DNA of 64,000 bases from Pyxidicoccus trucidator (GTDB lineage Bacteria > Myxococcota > Myxococcia > Myxococcales > Myxococcaceae), in NCBI RefSeq assembly GCF_010894435.1, contig NZ_JAAIXZ010000005.1, forward strand, positions 186,001 through 250,000. The letters are read 5' to 3'. The notes beneath the pieces are model-generated. The model was not told the origin of the DNA, made no database searches, and saw only the letters and a program-made list of their open reading frames with translations. Shown here piece after piece: positions 53,934 through 63,886 of this stretch. Both the position numbers and the translations under genes were made by a program. How positions within the stretch are numbered: the stretch's first letter is position 1; each line of letters begins with the position of its first letter.

Positions 53934-54080
53934 AAGGGCTGCGCTCTACGCTCGCGTTTCCTCGGCGCGGCAGGAGCAGGAACAGACGGTCGCCTCGCAA
54001 GTGGCGGCGCTCCACAAAGCTGCCGCGGAGTTGGGGCCGCAGGTGCCCCCGCAGCACTGTTACGTGGACGAGGGCTTCAG
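53926..54080 (+). pseudogene. Serine recombinase, N-terminal fragment
   Basis: ATG 53926, with AGGAG upstream, starts MAERAALYARVSSARQEQEQ and continues to YVDEGFS. This is the N-terminus of a resolvase/invertase-type serine recombinase, including the YARVSS motif whose Ser is the catalytic nucleophile. After 51 codons the reading changes abruptly at 54081, where TGTG marks the end of an IS21-family element. The rest of the gene is absent beyond the element. Confidence 0.75.
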
Positions 54081-54091
54081 TGTGTTGGCGT

Positions 54092-54931
54092 TCACGCGAA
54101 AGCGCGGAAATTTGGACCGGGACGGCAGACTGATTCCGCGAGTCCACCGCCCCGGCGTCCGGCTCTGCGCTTCGCCTTCGTCTTGCGCGCGGCCGCACTC
54201 TCCTCGGCGGCTCTGCGCCGGTAGCTCTGCCCCTCGATGCTGATGATGTCCGCGTGGTGGATGACGCGGTCGATGAGCGCGGTGGCGCACGCCCCATTGG
54301 GAAAGATGCCGGGCCAGTCGGAAAACGCCAGATTGGAAGTCAGGACGAGACTTCGCTGCTCATACCTCCTGGAGACGACCTGGAAGAGCAGGTCGGCGTT
54401 CCTGGAATCGTAGGAGAGGTAGCCCACCTCGTCGATGACGAGCAGTCCGGTGCGGCTGGTGTAGTGGCGCAGGCGCCGGTCCAGCGCGCGTGAAGAGTCC
54501 TGGCTGGCCAGGTCCATCAGCATCTGGGAGGCGGAGGTGAAGAGGACGGAGGAGCCCTTACGCACGGCCTCGTGGGCGATGTTCTGGGCAATCATCGTCT
54601 TGCCCAGCCCCTGGGGTGCGACGATGACGACGTTGCGAGCGCCCTGCATGAAGTCCAGGCGCAGGGCGGACTCGACGGCCTCTCGATCAATCTTCTTGGG
54701 CCAGGCCCAGTCGAAATCCGCCATGGGTTTGAAGCGGCCCAGACGGCTTCGGGTGAGACGCCGCTCCAGGCTGCGGCGACTTCGCTCCTGCTGCTCTTCG
54801 TCGGCGACGTGCTCGAGCAGCTCGGCGGGGCCCCAGCGGGCCTTGGTGGCGCGGGCGATGAGGTCATCGAGGGCGCCCGCGGTGGAGTGCAGTCCGAGGG
54901 AGGCGAGGCGTTCAGCGAGTGGAGTCGTCAT
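54092..54931 (-). CDS. istB: IS21-family helper ATPase IstB
   Basis: A 279-residue DnaC-like AAA+ ATPase that helps the IstA transposase choose targets. Walker A APQGLGKT (105-112), Walker B LLVIDEVGY (163-171) and the sensor LTSN (about 197-200) are intact, as is the family segment FSDWPGIFPN and the DRVIHHA...GQSYR end. About 35 residues beyond SYR extend almost to the insertion-sequence end. ATG 54931 overlaps the istA remnant. IstB alone cannot move DNA. Confidence 0.92.
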   Translation of the reverse strand: MTTPLAERLASLGLHSTAGALDDLIARATKARWGPAELLEHVADEEQQERSRRSLERRLTRSRLGRFKPMADFDWAWPKKIDREAVESALRLDFMQGARNVVIVAPQGLGKTMIAQNIAHEAVRKGSSVLFTSASQMLMDLASQDSSRALDRRLRHYTSRTGLLVIDEVGYLSYDSRNADLLFQVVSRRYEQRSLVLTSNLAFSDWPGIFPNGACATALIDRVIHHADIISIEGQSYRRRAAEESAAARKTKAKRRAGRRGGGLAESVCRPGPNFRAFA

Positions 54932-55062
54932 TGGGAGAGTCCTTGGAGAGCAGCTTGTCGTAGTCGGCCAGGCTGTGAGGGGTGACGCGGGAGGCGCGGA
55001 TGCGTGGGTCGTCGGAGAGCACCACCCTGATGGGAGCGCGGTCTGGGCAGGCGTGTACCCCA
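54912..55062 (-). pseudogene. istA 3' remnant
   Basis: The frame reads ...APIRVVLSDDPRIRASRV.TPHSLADYDKLLSK and ends at TGA 54912-54914, inside the start of istB. This matches the C-terminal tail and overlap typical of IstA transposases. Everything upstream, including the catalytic DDE domain, is missing. Confidence 0.7.
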
Positions 55063-55534
55063 AGGGGGCTGCGCGGCCTGTCCACCGGACGGGAGCATCA
55101 CTCGGGCGGCCCCGTCAGCGGCCCTCCTCGGCCCCTCTGCACCCTCCCTCCCCCTCAACAGGGCCCCCATCCCTCTTATGCGTGACCCCAGGAGCGGCCA
55201 TTGAACGTTCACCGTCCTCGACTCCAAGAGGCCGTGACCCGGAAAATCATGCAGGGAAATCGACGCGCTCCTGCATCTCGTGTGAGGCAGGTCGCCGAAC
55301 GCCGCGAGTGCAGGCGCGGATTCCCTGCATCGTTTTCCACTGCGTCGGCTCATTCAACTCGAGGGGGGAAGTGCTCGCCTCCACGACGTGAGCTCGGGAC
55401 GAGCCAACATCCTCTCAGGAGCGGAAGCACATGACTTGCGACCTTGACTCTCTCAATCTCGTGCCGTGGTCGAACTGATTCGTGCGCGGCTGCGGAAGAG
55501 ATAGAGCAGCAACGTTGCATTCACGAGGGGGACC
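54932..55534. other. Gene-poor stretch upstream of the CHAT gene
   Basis: Beyond the istA remnant and the repeat at 55080-55183, the 351 bases from 55184 to 55534 show no gene that I can support. The final part should contain the promoter of the CHAT-protein gene, with CGAGGGGG as its ribosome-binding site. Confidence 0.5.
55080..55183 (+). repeat. Dispersed ~105-bp repeat, copy 3
   Basis: Homologous to 29821-29925 over its length. Its last 27 bases (55157-55183) also occur at 17525-17550 with one base missing. It lies next to the broken end of the IS21 element but is not needed to explain istA or istB. Confidence 0.55.
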
Positions 55535-58384
55535 ATGAAAACCGTATTCGGGTGGATGACGGTCGTCATGCTCTGCTTTTCGGCAGGAGCAGCAATCGCG
55601 GAGGAGCCGAGGGATGCGAGGCTTCTGGAGGCGCAGGCAGCGTTTGACGAGGCGACGAAGCTCAGGGACGCAGGTCGTTATTCGGAGGCCCTTGCACCGG
55701 CTCAGCATGCGCTCACGCTGAGGGAGGCCGCGCTCGGGGGCACGCATCCAGACGTCGCCCACGGTCTGCAGTTGGTAGGTGAACTGCATTTCTGGCAAGC
55801 GGACATTGCACACGTCGAGCCCCTGCTTCAACGCTCACTCGCCATCCGGGAGGCGGCCCTCGGCAACAACCACCCCGACGTCGCCTCCTCGCTCCACCAT
55901 CTCGCGATCCTCTACGCGACCCAGGGGCTGTACGGTCAGGCCGAGCCCCTCTCCCAACGCGCGCTCGCAATTCGGGAGGCGGCTCTCGGCAACAACCACC
56001 CCGACGTCGCTTCCTCGCTCCACTTCCTCGCCACCCTCTACCTGCGGCAGGGGCTATACGGCCGGGCCGCGCCCCTCTACCAGCGCGCGCTCGCCCTCAT
56101 GGAGGCGGCCTTCGGCAACAACCACCCCATCGTCGCCGAGCCGATCCAAGGCCTCGCCATCCTCTATGAGAAACAGGGTTTGTACGACCGGGCCGAGACT
56201 CTCTTCCAGCGCGCGCTCGCCATCCTGGAGGCGGCCTTCGGCAACAACCACCCCATGGTCGCCGGCGCGCTCGGCAACCTCGCCATCCTCTACTTTGAAC
56301 AGGGGTCGTACGGCCGGGCCGAGCCCCTCTACCACCGCGCGCTCGCCATCCTGGAGGCGGCCTTCGGCAACAACCACCCCGCCGTCGCCATTGGGTTCAA
56401 CGTCCTCGCCGACCTCTACGCGGCCCAGGGGTTGTACGGCCGGGCCGAGCCCCTCTACCAGCGCGCGCTCGCCATCCTGGAGGCGACCCAAGGCAACAAC
56501 CACCCCGAAGTCGCTGCAACGCTCAACGCCCTCGCGCGGCTCCGCCTGGCCCAGCATCGACTCGCCGACGCCCTCCCGCTCTATACCCGCGCCTTTGCCA
56601 TTACCGAGCAGCGCTTGCGCCACGAGGCGCTCGACTTCTCCGAGTCGCGCCTGTCCAGTTTCCTCCAGTTTCTGCGCGCGGATGAGCAGGTCCTCTATGC
56701 CCTGCTGCGCGCCCATCCCAATGACGCTCGCGTGCGGCGCCTGGCCCTTAGCGCGGTGCTCCTGCATAAGGGCCGCTCCGTCGAGGAGACCGCCGACATC
56801 TCCCGCACCATCTACCGGAGCCTGGGGGCCGAGGATCGCGACACCTTCGAGCGGCTGCGCAGCCTGCGCACCCAACGGGCCACCCTCTCGCTCGCGGGCC
56901 CCGCCTCGCTCTCCCCGGCAGATTACCAACAGCGACTCCAGAAGCTCGCCGACGAGGGCGAGCCCCTCGAAGCCGACCTTGCAAAACGCTCCGCACCCCT
57001 GCGTGCACTCACCGCGCTGCCACCTCCCGCCGAAATCGTCGACCGTGTCGCCGCCTCCCTCCCCAAGGACGGAGCCCTCGTCGAGTTCATCGCCTACGTG
57101 GACAGTCCCCTCATTCCCAAGCCCTACAAGCTACGCGCGAAGACTCCGGGTCAGCTCCGCTACCTGGCGCTGGTACTCCTCCCCGATGGCTCCACCCAGG
57201 CCCTGGACCTCGGCCCCGCGGCGCCCATTGACCGCGCCGCCACGCGCCTGCGCGATGCCCTCGCCAGCCGCGACGCTCAATTCCTGACCTCGGCTCAAGC
57301 CCTCTACCGGCTCGCCTTCCGGCCCCTGCTCCCCCTGCTGGGCGATACCCGCCGCCTCTTCCTCTCTCCCGACGCGCATCTGGGCCTCGTCCCCTTCGCC
57401 GCGCTCCACGACGGCCGCCGCTTCCTCCTCGACTCCTTCGACTTCACCTACCTCACCTCAGGCAAGGACCTGCTGCCGCGCCCCCAGGACAATCTCCCCC
57501 CATCCTCCGTCGTCGTCCTCGCCGACCCGGACTTCCAGGCGTCACCTGCAACCGCGTCCCTGTCCTCCGGCACCGCCCCCACGCCGGCCGAGCGCTCCGC
57601 CCCCCTCGAGCGCTTCTTCTCCACCTCGCGCTCGGACCTCGCCGCCACCCCCTGGGCGCCGCTGCCAGGCTCTCGCCAGGAGGCCGAGAGCATCAAACGC
57701 CTCCTTCCTCAGGCCCAGCTCTTCCTCGGCACCGAGGCCACCAAGCAGCGGCTGCTCCAGTTGCCCACACCCGGCGTGCTGCACCTGGCCACCCACGGCT
57801 TCTTCCTCGAGGACGCCCCCGTCCCCAAGGGCTCCAGAGCTGTCGTCAGCTTTGGTGTGCTGAGCGAAGAGGGCCCCGCAACGCCTTCTCCCGACCCGTT
57901 GCTGCGCTCGGGACTGATTCTCGCGGGCGCACGCCCCACGGCGCCTGACGCCCCGGGCGCGGCCAGGCCTCCGCCTGACAACGCGCTGGTGACAGCCCTG
58001 GAGCTGGCGGGCCTCAACCTGTGGGGCACCCAGTTGGTGGTGCTGTCCGCCTGCGACACCGGCCGAGGCGACGTGAAGCTGGGCCAGGGAGTCTTCGGCC
58101 TGCGCCGCGCTTTCGTCGTGGCAGGCGCGGAGACCATCGTCATGAGCCTGTGGAAGGTGAACGACGCAAAAACGGGAACCCTCATGGAGGCTTACTACCG
58201 CAACCTGCTCGCGGGGCAGGGCCGCGCCACAGCCCTGCGAGAAGCGATGCGCGAGATGCGCCTGACCCAGGCCCATCCCCACTACTGGGCCCCCTTCATC
58301 GCCGTGGGCAGCGACGCCCCCCTGCGCACGCTGGCGCCCCTGCCCCGGCAAGCCCCGGACTCGAAGTCCGTGGACGGGCGCTGA
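55535..58384 (+). CDS. Secreted TPR-CHAT domain protein (caspase-like peptidase)
   Basis: A 949-residue protein with a signal peptide (MKTVFGWMTVVMLCFSAGAA, cleaved near AIA|EEP). Seven 42-residue kinesin-light-chain-type TPRs (residues 63-356, consensus EAAxGNNHPxVA..LYxxQGLYGRAEPLYQRALAI) follow. A helical linker and a C-terminal CHAT domain complete it. The CHAT dyad is intact: His754 in HLATHGFF and Cys840 in VLSACDTGRG, with the LWKVND and HPHYWAPFIAVG landmarks. CHAT domains are caspase/separase-like cysteine peptidases. In Craspase systems a TPR-CHAT protein is switched on by a protein partner. The predicted export is unusual for such a role. No CRISPR genes are nearby. GAGGGGG precedes the ATG. 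Confidence 0.9.
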   Translation: MKTVFGWMTVVMLCFSAGAAIAEEPRDARLLEAQAAFDEATKLRDAGRYSEALAPAQHALTLREAALGGTHPDVAHGLQLVGELHFWQADIAHVEPLLQRSLAIREAALGNNHPDVASSLHHLAILYATQGLYGQAEPLSQRALAIREAALGNNHPDVASSLHFLATLYLRQGLYGRAAPLYQRALALMEAAFGNNHPIVAEPIQGLAILYEKQGLYDRAETLFQRALAILEAAFGNNHPMVAGALGNLAILYFEQGSYGRAEPLYHRALAILEAAFGNNHPAVAIGFNVLADLYAAQGLYGRAEPLYQRALAILEATQGNNHPEVAATLNALARLRLAQHRLADALPLYTRAFAITEQRLRHEALDFSESRLSSFLQFLRADEQVLYALLRAHPNDARVRRLALSAVLLHKGRSVEETADISRTIYRSLGAEDRDTFERLRSLRTQRATLSLAGPASLSPADYQQRLQKLADEGEPLEADLAKRSAPLRALTALPPPAEIVDRVAASLPKDGALVEFIAYVDSPLIPKPYKLRAKTPGQLRYLALVLLPDGSTQALDLGPAAPIDRAATRLRDALASRDAQFLTSAQALYRLAFRPLLPLLGDTRRLFLSPDAHLGLVPFAALHDGRRFLLDSFDFTYLTSGKDLLPRPQDNLPPSSVVVLADPDFQASPATASLSSGTAPTPAERSAPLERFFSTSRSDLAATPWAPLPGSRQEAESIKRLLPQAQLFLGTEATKQRLLQLPTPGVLHLATHGFFLEDAPVPKGSRAVVSFGVLSEEGPATPSPDPLLRSGLILAGARPTAPDAPGAARPPPDNALVTALELAGLNLWGTQLVVLSACDTGRGDVKLGQGVFGLRRAFVVAGAETIVMSLWKVNDAKTGTLMEAYYRNLLAGQGRATALREAMREMRLTQAHPHYWAPFIAVGSDAPLRTLAPLPRQAPDSKSVDGR
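55721..56602 (+). repeat. Tandem 126-bp repeats encoding TPRs
   Basis: Seven in-frame units of 126 bp. Units 2-6 are highly similar at DNA level (for example GGCAACAACCACCCC recurs at each start), suggesting recent expansion and potential length variation by recombination. Confidence 0.85.
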
Positions 58385-58492
58385 CCCGGCAGTGACATTC
58401 CAAGACCGGCGCCGTGCACGGTGGCACAGGTGCGCTCCTCGAACTGCTCGGAGCACACGTGCCGGCGCCGGCAAGTGTTCTCTTCGGGTGGC

Positions 58493-59385
58493 TCAGGGGC
58501 AGTCGTGCCAGGCGAAGGCCGTCATCGGAGTCGTGTCGCCGTTGCGGTTCACGACCGAATCGGCGGTGTTGATGTTCAGATTGGAGGTGCTGTGGCTACC
58601 GCAGAGGAAATTCGCCGAACCGGGGGCGGATCCGCTCACCGTGTTGCCGTAGAGGAGAAGGGGGGCGACCGCTGTGCCCGCGCCATCGACGTTGAGCCCC
58701 TGGCGGGCCGCGAAGACGGTGTTGCCGTACACGTCACCGCCGAGGATGTTGGTCGACCGATACCAGGCATGCGGTCCCAGGTTGATACCGAAGTGGCAGT
58801 TACGGGCCGCCGCGCAGTCAATCGTGTTGCCAGTGACGATGGCGCCGGTGAAGTCGCCTGAGGTACCGCCGTTGAAGTTGTCGAGCATCAGTCCGGCGAA
58901 GACGACCTGATCGGGCTGGCTGATGGAGTTGTGGGTGACGACGGCGTTTCGCCCGCCCCCCAGGATGAGGGCCACGTCGCTGTTGTCGACGAAGGTGTTG
59001 CCGCTCACCGTCGCGCGATCCGAGAAGTGGATGGTCAGCCCGTCGGCCCACATGTTGGAAGTCGCGTTCTGGCCGTTCGAGCGGAAGACGTTGTTGATGA
59101 GGGTGCCGTCGTTGCCGCAGAACTCGAGCCCGGTGCCGCAGAGCGCGTTCTTGCTGACGCTGTGGGTGAAGCGGCAGAAGGTGCAGTCGCTCATCCGGGA
59201 GTTGAAGCCGTAGCGGTTGTTGCCACCGGCGCATTGCGAGGCCGCCGTCGTTCCCAGGCGCGCCGCCCGGTTACCGTCAAGGACCAGATGGTCGATGTTC
59301 ACATCCTGCGTCGACTCGGCGGCGAGGAACCCACCGACATTGGCGTTGAAGGTCGGCAACGCCTTGAGCACGGCGCAGGTGAGGC
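58493..59385 (-). pseudogene. 5'-truncated right-handed beta-helix protein gene
   Basis: About 297 codons encode a parallel beta-helix (pectate-lyase-like): repeated strands such as VSGNTFVDNSDVALILGGG, IVTGNTIDCAAARN and GDVYGNTVFAARQGLN. The frame stays coding (LTCAVLKALPTF) upstream of the first possible start, a GTG at 59371, up to about 59385. There an IS91 fragment begins on the other strand. The signal peptide and N-terminal part expected of such secreted proteins are missing, so I treat it as truncated. The 3' end (TGA 58493) looks natural and converges on the CHAT gene. Confidence 0.75.
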
Positions 59386-59387
59386 TC

Positions 59388-59660
59388 CCTCAAGCAGGTG
59401 CGCAGGAGGCGAGCGCGGGGCTTGAGGCAGCGGCCAGGAAGGAGCGGATGAAGGAGAGGACACCGCGAGTGGACTGGGCAGAGTTGCTCAGGAGGACGTT
59501 CGACCTGGACGTGTTCGCCTGTCCGCGGTGTGGAGGCACACGAAAGGTGCTGGCGTATGTGACGGAAGCGGGAGGGGTGCGAGCGATTCTGGAGCCCCTG
59601 GGACTGCCCCCGGCGAGTGCATGGCGGGCCCCGGCGCGAGGGCCACCCCAGGCCGCGGGT
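59388..59660 (+). pseudogene. IS91-family transposase, C-terminal remnant
   Basis: The frame reads ERMKERTPRVDWAELLRRTF, DLDVFACPRCGGTRKVLAYV and GGVRAILEPLGLP. This is the C-terminal CxxCGG zinc-ribbon region of IS91/ISCR-type HUH transposases. The HUH catalytic domain is absent. It is wedged between two minus-strand genes that both lack their facing ends. Confidence 0.75.
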
Positions 59661-59668
59661 GTTGAGGC

Positions 59669-60139
59669 TCAAGCCATAGCCAGAGGCACTATCCGTCTCA
59701 TGCTCAGCGCCAGGTCCTTGCGTCCCCAGCGGCGCGCGGGCTTCCAGCACGGCTGGCGCGGCTGGGACACCTGCACGCGCGCGCCGCCCATGCGCAGCAT
59801 GTCGCCAATGCACGTGCCGTCCTCCGTGCCGCCGGAGAGGACCCAGTTCTCGCCGAAGGCCCCGGGGCCCACGTCGGCGCGCTCCAGTCGTTCGCGCCAG
59901 AAGTCGTAGTGCGCGGCGGCGTACGCGAGCACGGCCTTCTCCAGGCCACCGTGGACCTTCAGGGCGGCCTGCCCATCTCCGGCCAGGCCCGTGCGGGACA
60001 GCCACACCGGCCCGGCCACCGGCTCCTTGAAGATGGCGCTCGTCCACGGCCGCTCCAGCGGCGACGTGGCACCGGCCGTGCCCAGCTCGCGGGGCAGGCC
60101 CACGCGCTGAGCGAGGATGCGAGGCGTGTTGGAGTCCAT
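59669..60139 (-). pseudogene. 3'-truncated MOSC-domain protein gene
   Basis: From ATG 60139 the protein reads as a YiiM-like MOSC protein: GPVWLSRTGLAGDGQAALKVHGGLEKAVLAY, VGPGAFGENWVLSG, IGDMLRMGGARVQVSQPRQPCWK with the conserved Cys. It then runs out at KDLALSMRR into unrelated residues and stops at 59669, about 60 residues short of the family length. The missing 3' end faces the IS91 fragment. MOSC proteins handle sulfur or molybdenum-cofactor substrates; this copy is probably inactive. Confidence 0.7.
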
Positions 60140-60305
60140 TGCCCGCGGGACAAAGCAGTCGCGGCGCCGGGTGTCCAGCGGAGCGAGGGGCGCCTTCACC
60201 GCGGTCGCCGAGTTCTATGCTTCGACATCGGGCACCCGCTTCACGGCTTGGAGGTTCCTGGGGCCACGGGCCTCGAATGCCGGGACTGCGAGGGCGGAGT
60301 ACGGC

Positions 60306-60704
60306 CTATGTAACCAGCCCATCGAGCGCCTTCTTCATGGCGGCCATGCCGTCCTCGATCATCGAGCCGACGACGACGCTGGCCTCGTGAGGCAGGAAAT
60401 CGGCAGTCCAGACGACCCGGCTCCCCATGCCCTCCGCGAAGACCTGGACCGCTCCGTTGTAGTGGGTCAGCGGTCCACCTTCTGCGCCCCACACGAGGCG
60501 CCGTCCGTCTTCGTCGACCGTCACGATGGGCTCCCTGATCACCATCCCGTTGCCGAAGGTGACCACGCGGGCTCCCGGCTCCAGGCGCGTGTCGACAACG
60601 AAGCCGGGAACCAATCTCGTGTGAAGAGCGCCGATGTCACGAATCGCATCCCACACCGACTCGGGTGCGGCACGCGTCGTAATCTCCTTGCGGATGGAAG
60701 CCAT
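60306..60704 (-). CDS. SRPBCC family protein (polyketide cyclase/START-like)
   Basis: A 132-residue protein with the hydrophobic-cavity SRPBCC fold: ITTRAAPESVWDAIRDIGALHT at the start, ARVVTFGNGMVIREPIVTVDE in the middle and a long C-terminal helix (GSMIEDGMAAMKKALDGLV). These proteins bind or modify small hydrophobic ligands; the ligand is unknown. AGGAGC lies 7-12 nt before ATG 60704. The frame is open upstream through the tRNA, which is not meaningful. Confidence 0.85.
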   Translation of the reverse strand: MASIRKEITTRAAPESVWDAIRDIGALHTRLVPGFVVDTRLEPGARVVTFGNGMVIREPIVTVDEDGRRLVWGAEGGPLTHYNGAVQVFAEGMGSRVVWTADFLPHEASVVVGSMIEDGMAAMKKALDGLVT

Positions 60705-61036
60705 GTTGTTTGCTCCTGTTGGGTCGAGGCCCACTTCTAGGAGGTGCTCGCCATCTTCTCTTGGAGAATATTGCGAGCTCCGCGCGATGCCATCCGGTGT
60801 CGCAGGGGCGAGGATGCCGTTTGGCGGCTCACCGCTCCCTTGAGAGCCTCTCATTGACGCACCGGGCCCCTCGGAACAGAGCGCCCGGTTCGAAGCCGAC
60901 TGCTTGCTTGCCGAGGTGCTCCCGTTGGCAGCCGCCGGACGCCTGGTGCGCCGGTGGTGCGGAGCGCGGCGGAGGCGGATTTTCGCCCCGGTGCCTCGGT
61001 GGAGATTCCCGAGTCGGTGCGCGGGGTTAAGGGGAG
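60705..61036. other. Intergenic stretch without a recognisable gene
   Basis: These 332 bases between the SRPBCC gene and the tRNA contain no convincing coding frame or repeat. Confidence 0.5.
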
Positions 61037-61109
61037 TGGGCCCTCCTGGATTCGAACCAGGGACCAATCGGTTATGAGCCGACAGCTCTAACCGCTGAGC
61101 TAAGGGCCC
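61037..61109 (-). tRNA. tRNA with CAU anticodon, probably tRNA-Ile2
   Basis: A full 73-nt cloverleaf is seen on the minus strand: acceptor GGGCCCT paired with AGGGCCC, D-arm AGCTCAGCGGTTAGAGCT, anticodon loop CTCATAA (CAU) and T-arm with GGTTCGAATCC. The CCA end is not encoded. The overall sequence (CCTTAGCTCAG-GGTTAGAGC and the TTGGTC variable region) resembles bacterial tRNA-Ile2, whose CAU is modified to lysidine-AU to read AUA. Elongator tRNA-Met is the alternative. Confidence 0.92.
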
Positions 61110-61237
61110 CCAAACACGCAACTGTGCAGGGTGAATAACCCCCAGCCCGCGCCGCTGGCAAGAGGGACGCCCGCCGGCTGTCTTCCGCCCGGGGCACTGC
61201 CCTCGGACGCAAGGGAGGCCCCAGAGGAGGACAGCCG

Positions 61238-61654
61238 TCATCCGCGCCCGTCGTCCTCCAGCTTCACGCGGAACACCTCGCCACGCTGCCGCACCTCCAC
61301 GCCCTCGGCACGCAGGCGCTTCGCCTGTTCATGCGCGACGAGGGGCGCCAGCGTCCCGTCCGAGCGGATGACGCGCCACCAGGGCACGTCATGCTGCCGC
61401 TGCTCGGACAGCCCCGTCAGCTCGTGCCCGACGCCCCGCGCCGCGCCGGGGCGGCCCGCGTAGAGCGCCACCTGCGCGTAGGAGCGCACCTGCCCGCGCG
61501 GAATCGCGCGCACGGCGCGGAACACCGTCTCCGAGAATGGCGGACGCGGCACCGGTCCTGACATCAAGGCTTCGGGCTTCGCTGCCGACCCGAGCTTCGA
61601 CGTCTGGGACCTCACCTTCGCCTCGGGCTTCTGCTTCTTCGCGCGCGCGGCCAT
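61238..61654 (-). CDS. Alkyltransferase-like (ATL) DNA-repair protein, MGMT family
   Basis: A 138-residue protein. A lysine/alanine-rich N-terminal tail (~30 residues) precedes the MGMT C-terminal DNA-binding domain (SETVFRAVRAIPRGQVRSYA...). The alkyl-acceptor motif PCHRV is replaced by PWWRV (residues 91-95), so the reactive Cys is absent. Such alkyltransferase-like proteins bind O6-alkylguanine and hand it to nucleotide-excision repair. Usual family members have PWHRV; Trp at the His position is uncommon. Start at 61654; a shorter start at Met31 would give a typical-length ATL. Confidence 0.85.
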   Translation of the reverse strand: MAARAKKQKPEAKVRSQTSKLGSAAKPEALMSGPVPRPPFSETVFRAVRAIPRGQVRSYAQVALYAGRPGAARGVGHELTGLSEQRQHDVPWWRVIRSDGTLAPLVAHEQAKRLRAEGVEVRQRGEVFRVKLEDDGRG

Positions 61655-61672
61655 GGCCCCGGACTCTAGAAA

Positions 61673-61714
61673 CACGAAGGCCCCCGGTCCACGAAAGGAA
61701 CCGGAGGCCTCGTG
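61673..61714 (-). terminator. Hairpin terminator after rpoD
   Basis: A long imperfect stem (61673-61690 with 61697-61714, one mismatch and two single-base bulges, 6-nt loop) starts 21 nt downstream of the rpoD stop. On the minus strand it is followed by TTTCTAG. Confidence 0.6.
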
Positions 61715-61734
61715 CTGCTCAGCTCACTCCAGCC

Positions 61735-63870
<2,136 letters not shown>

Positions 63871-63880
63871 TCGGGTACTT

Positions 63881-63886
63881 CTCCTT
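63881..63886 (-). promoter_or_regulatory. rpoD ribosome-binding site
   Basis: AAGGAG on the minus strand, 10 nt before the rpoD ATG. The AT-richer stretch at about 63935-63975 upstream is the likely promoter region, though no clear -35/-10 pair can be picked. Confidence 0.6.

Larger units (their letters stand above)
54081..55062 (-). mobile_element. Truncated IS21-family insertion sequence
   Basis: One end is placed at 54081, where TGTG follows the interrupted recombinase; the first ~40 bases (with GCGGAAATTTGGACC) look like an IS21-type terminal region. The element carries istB and only the last ~50 codons of istA, overlapping in the usual istA-istB arrangement. No matching terminal repeat is seen on the other side, so most of istA and that end have been deleted. 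It should not transpose by itself. Confidence 0.7.

Noticed and set aside
55721..56602. Regular repeats resembling a CRISPR array
   Set aside because: The period is 126 bp with no unique spacers, the reading frame is kept throughout, and the units encode TPRs.
53926..58384. A complete defence island (recombinase, ATPase, CHAT protease)
   Set aside because: The recombinase is a fragment and the ATPase is IS21 IstB, a transposition helper; only the CHAT gene is intact, so no multi-gene defence system can be claimed.
60200..60305. A possible short gene between the MOSC and SRPBCC genes
   Set aside because: Only ~100 bp, with no start signal or consistent frame.
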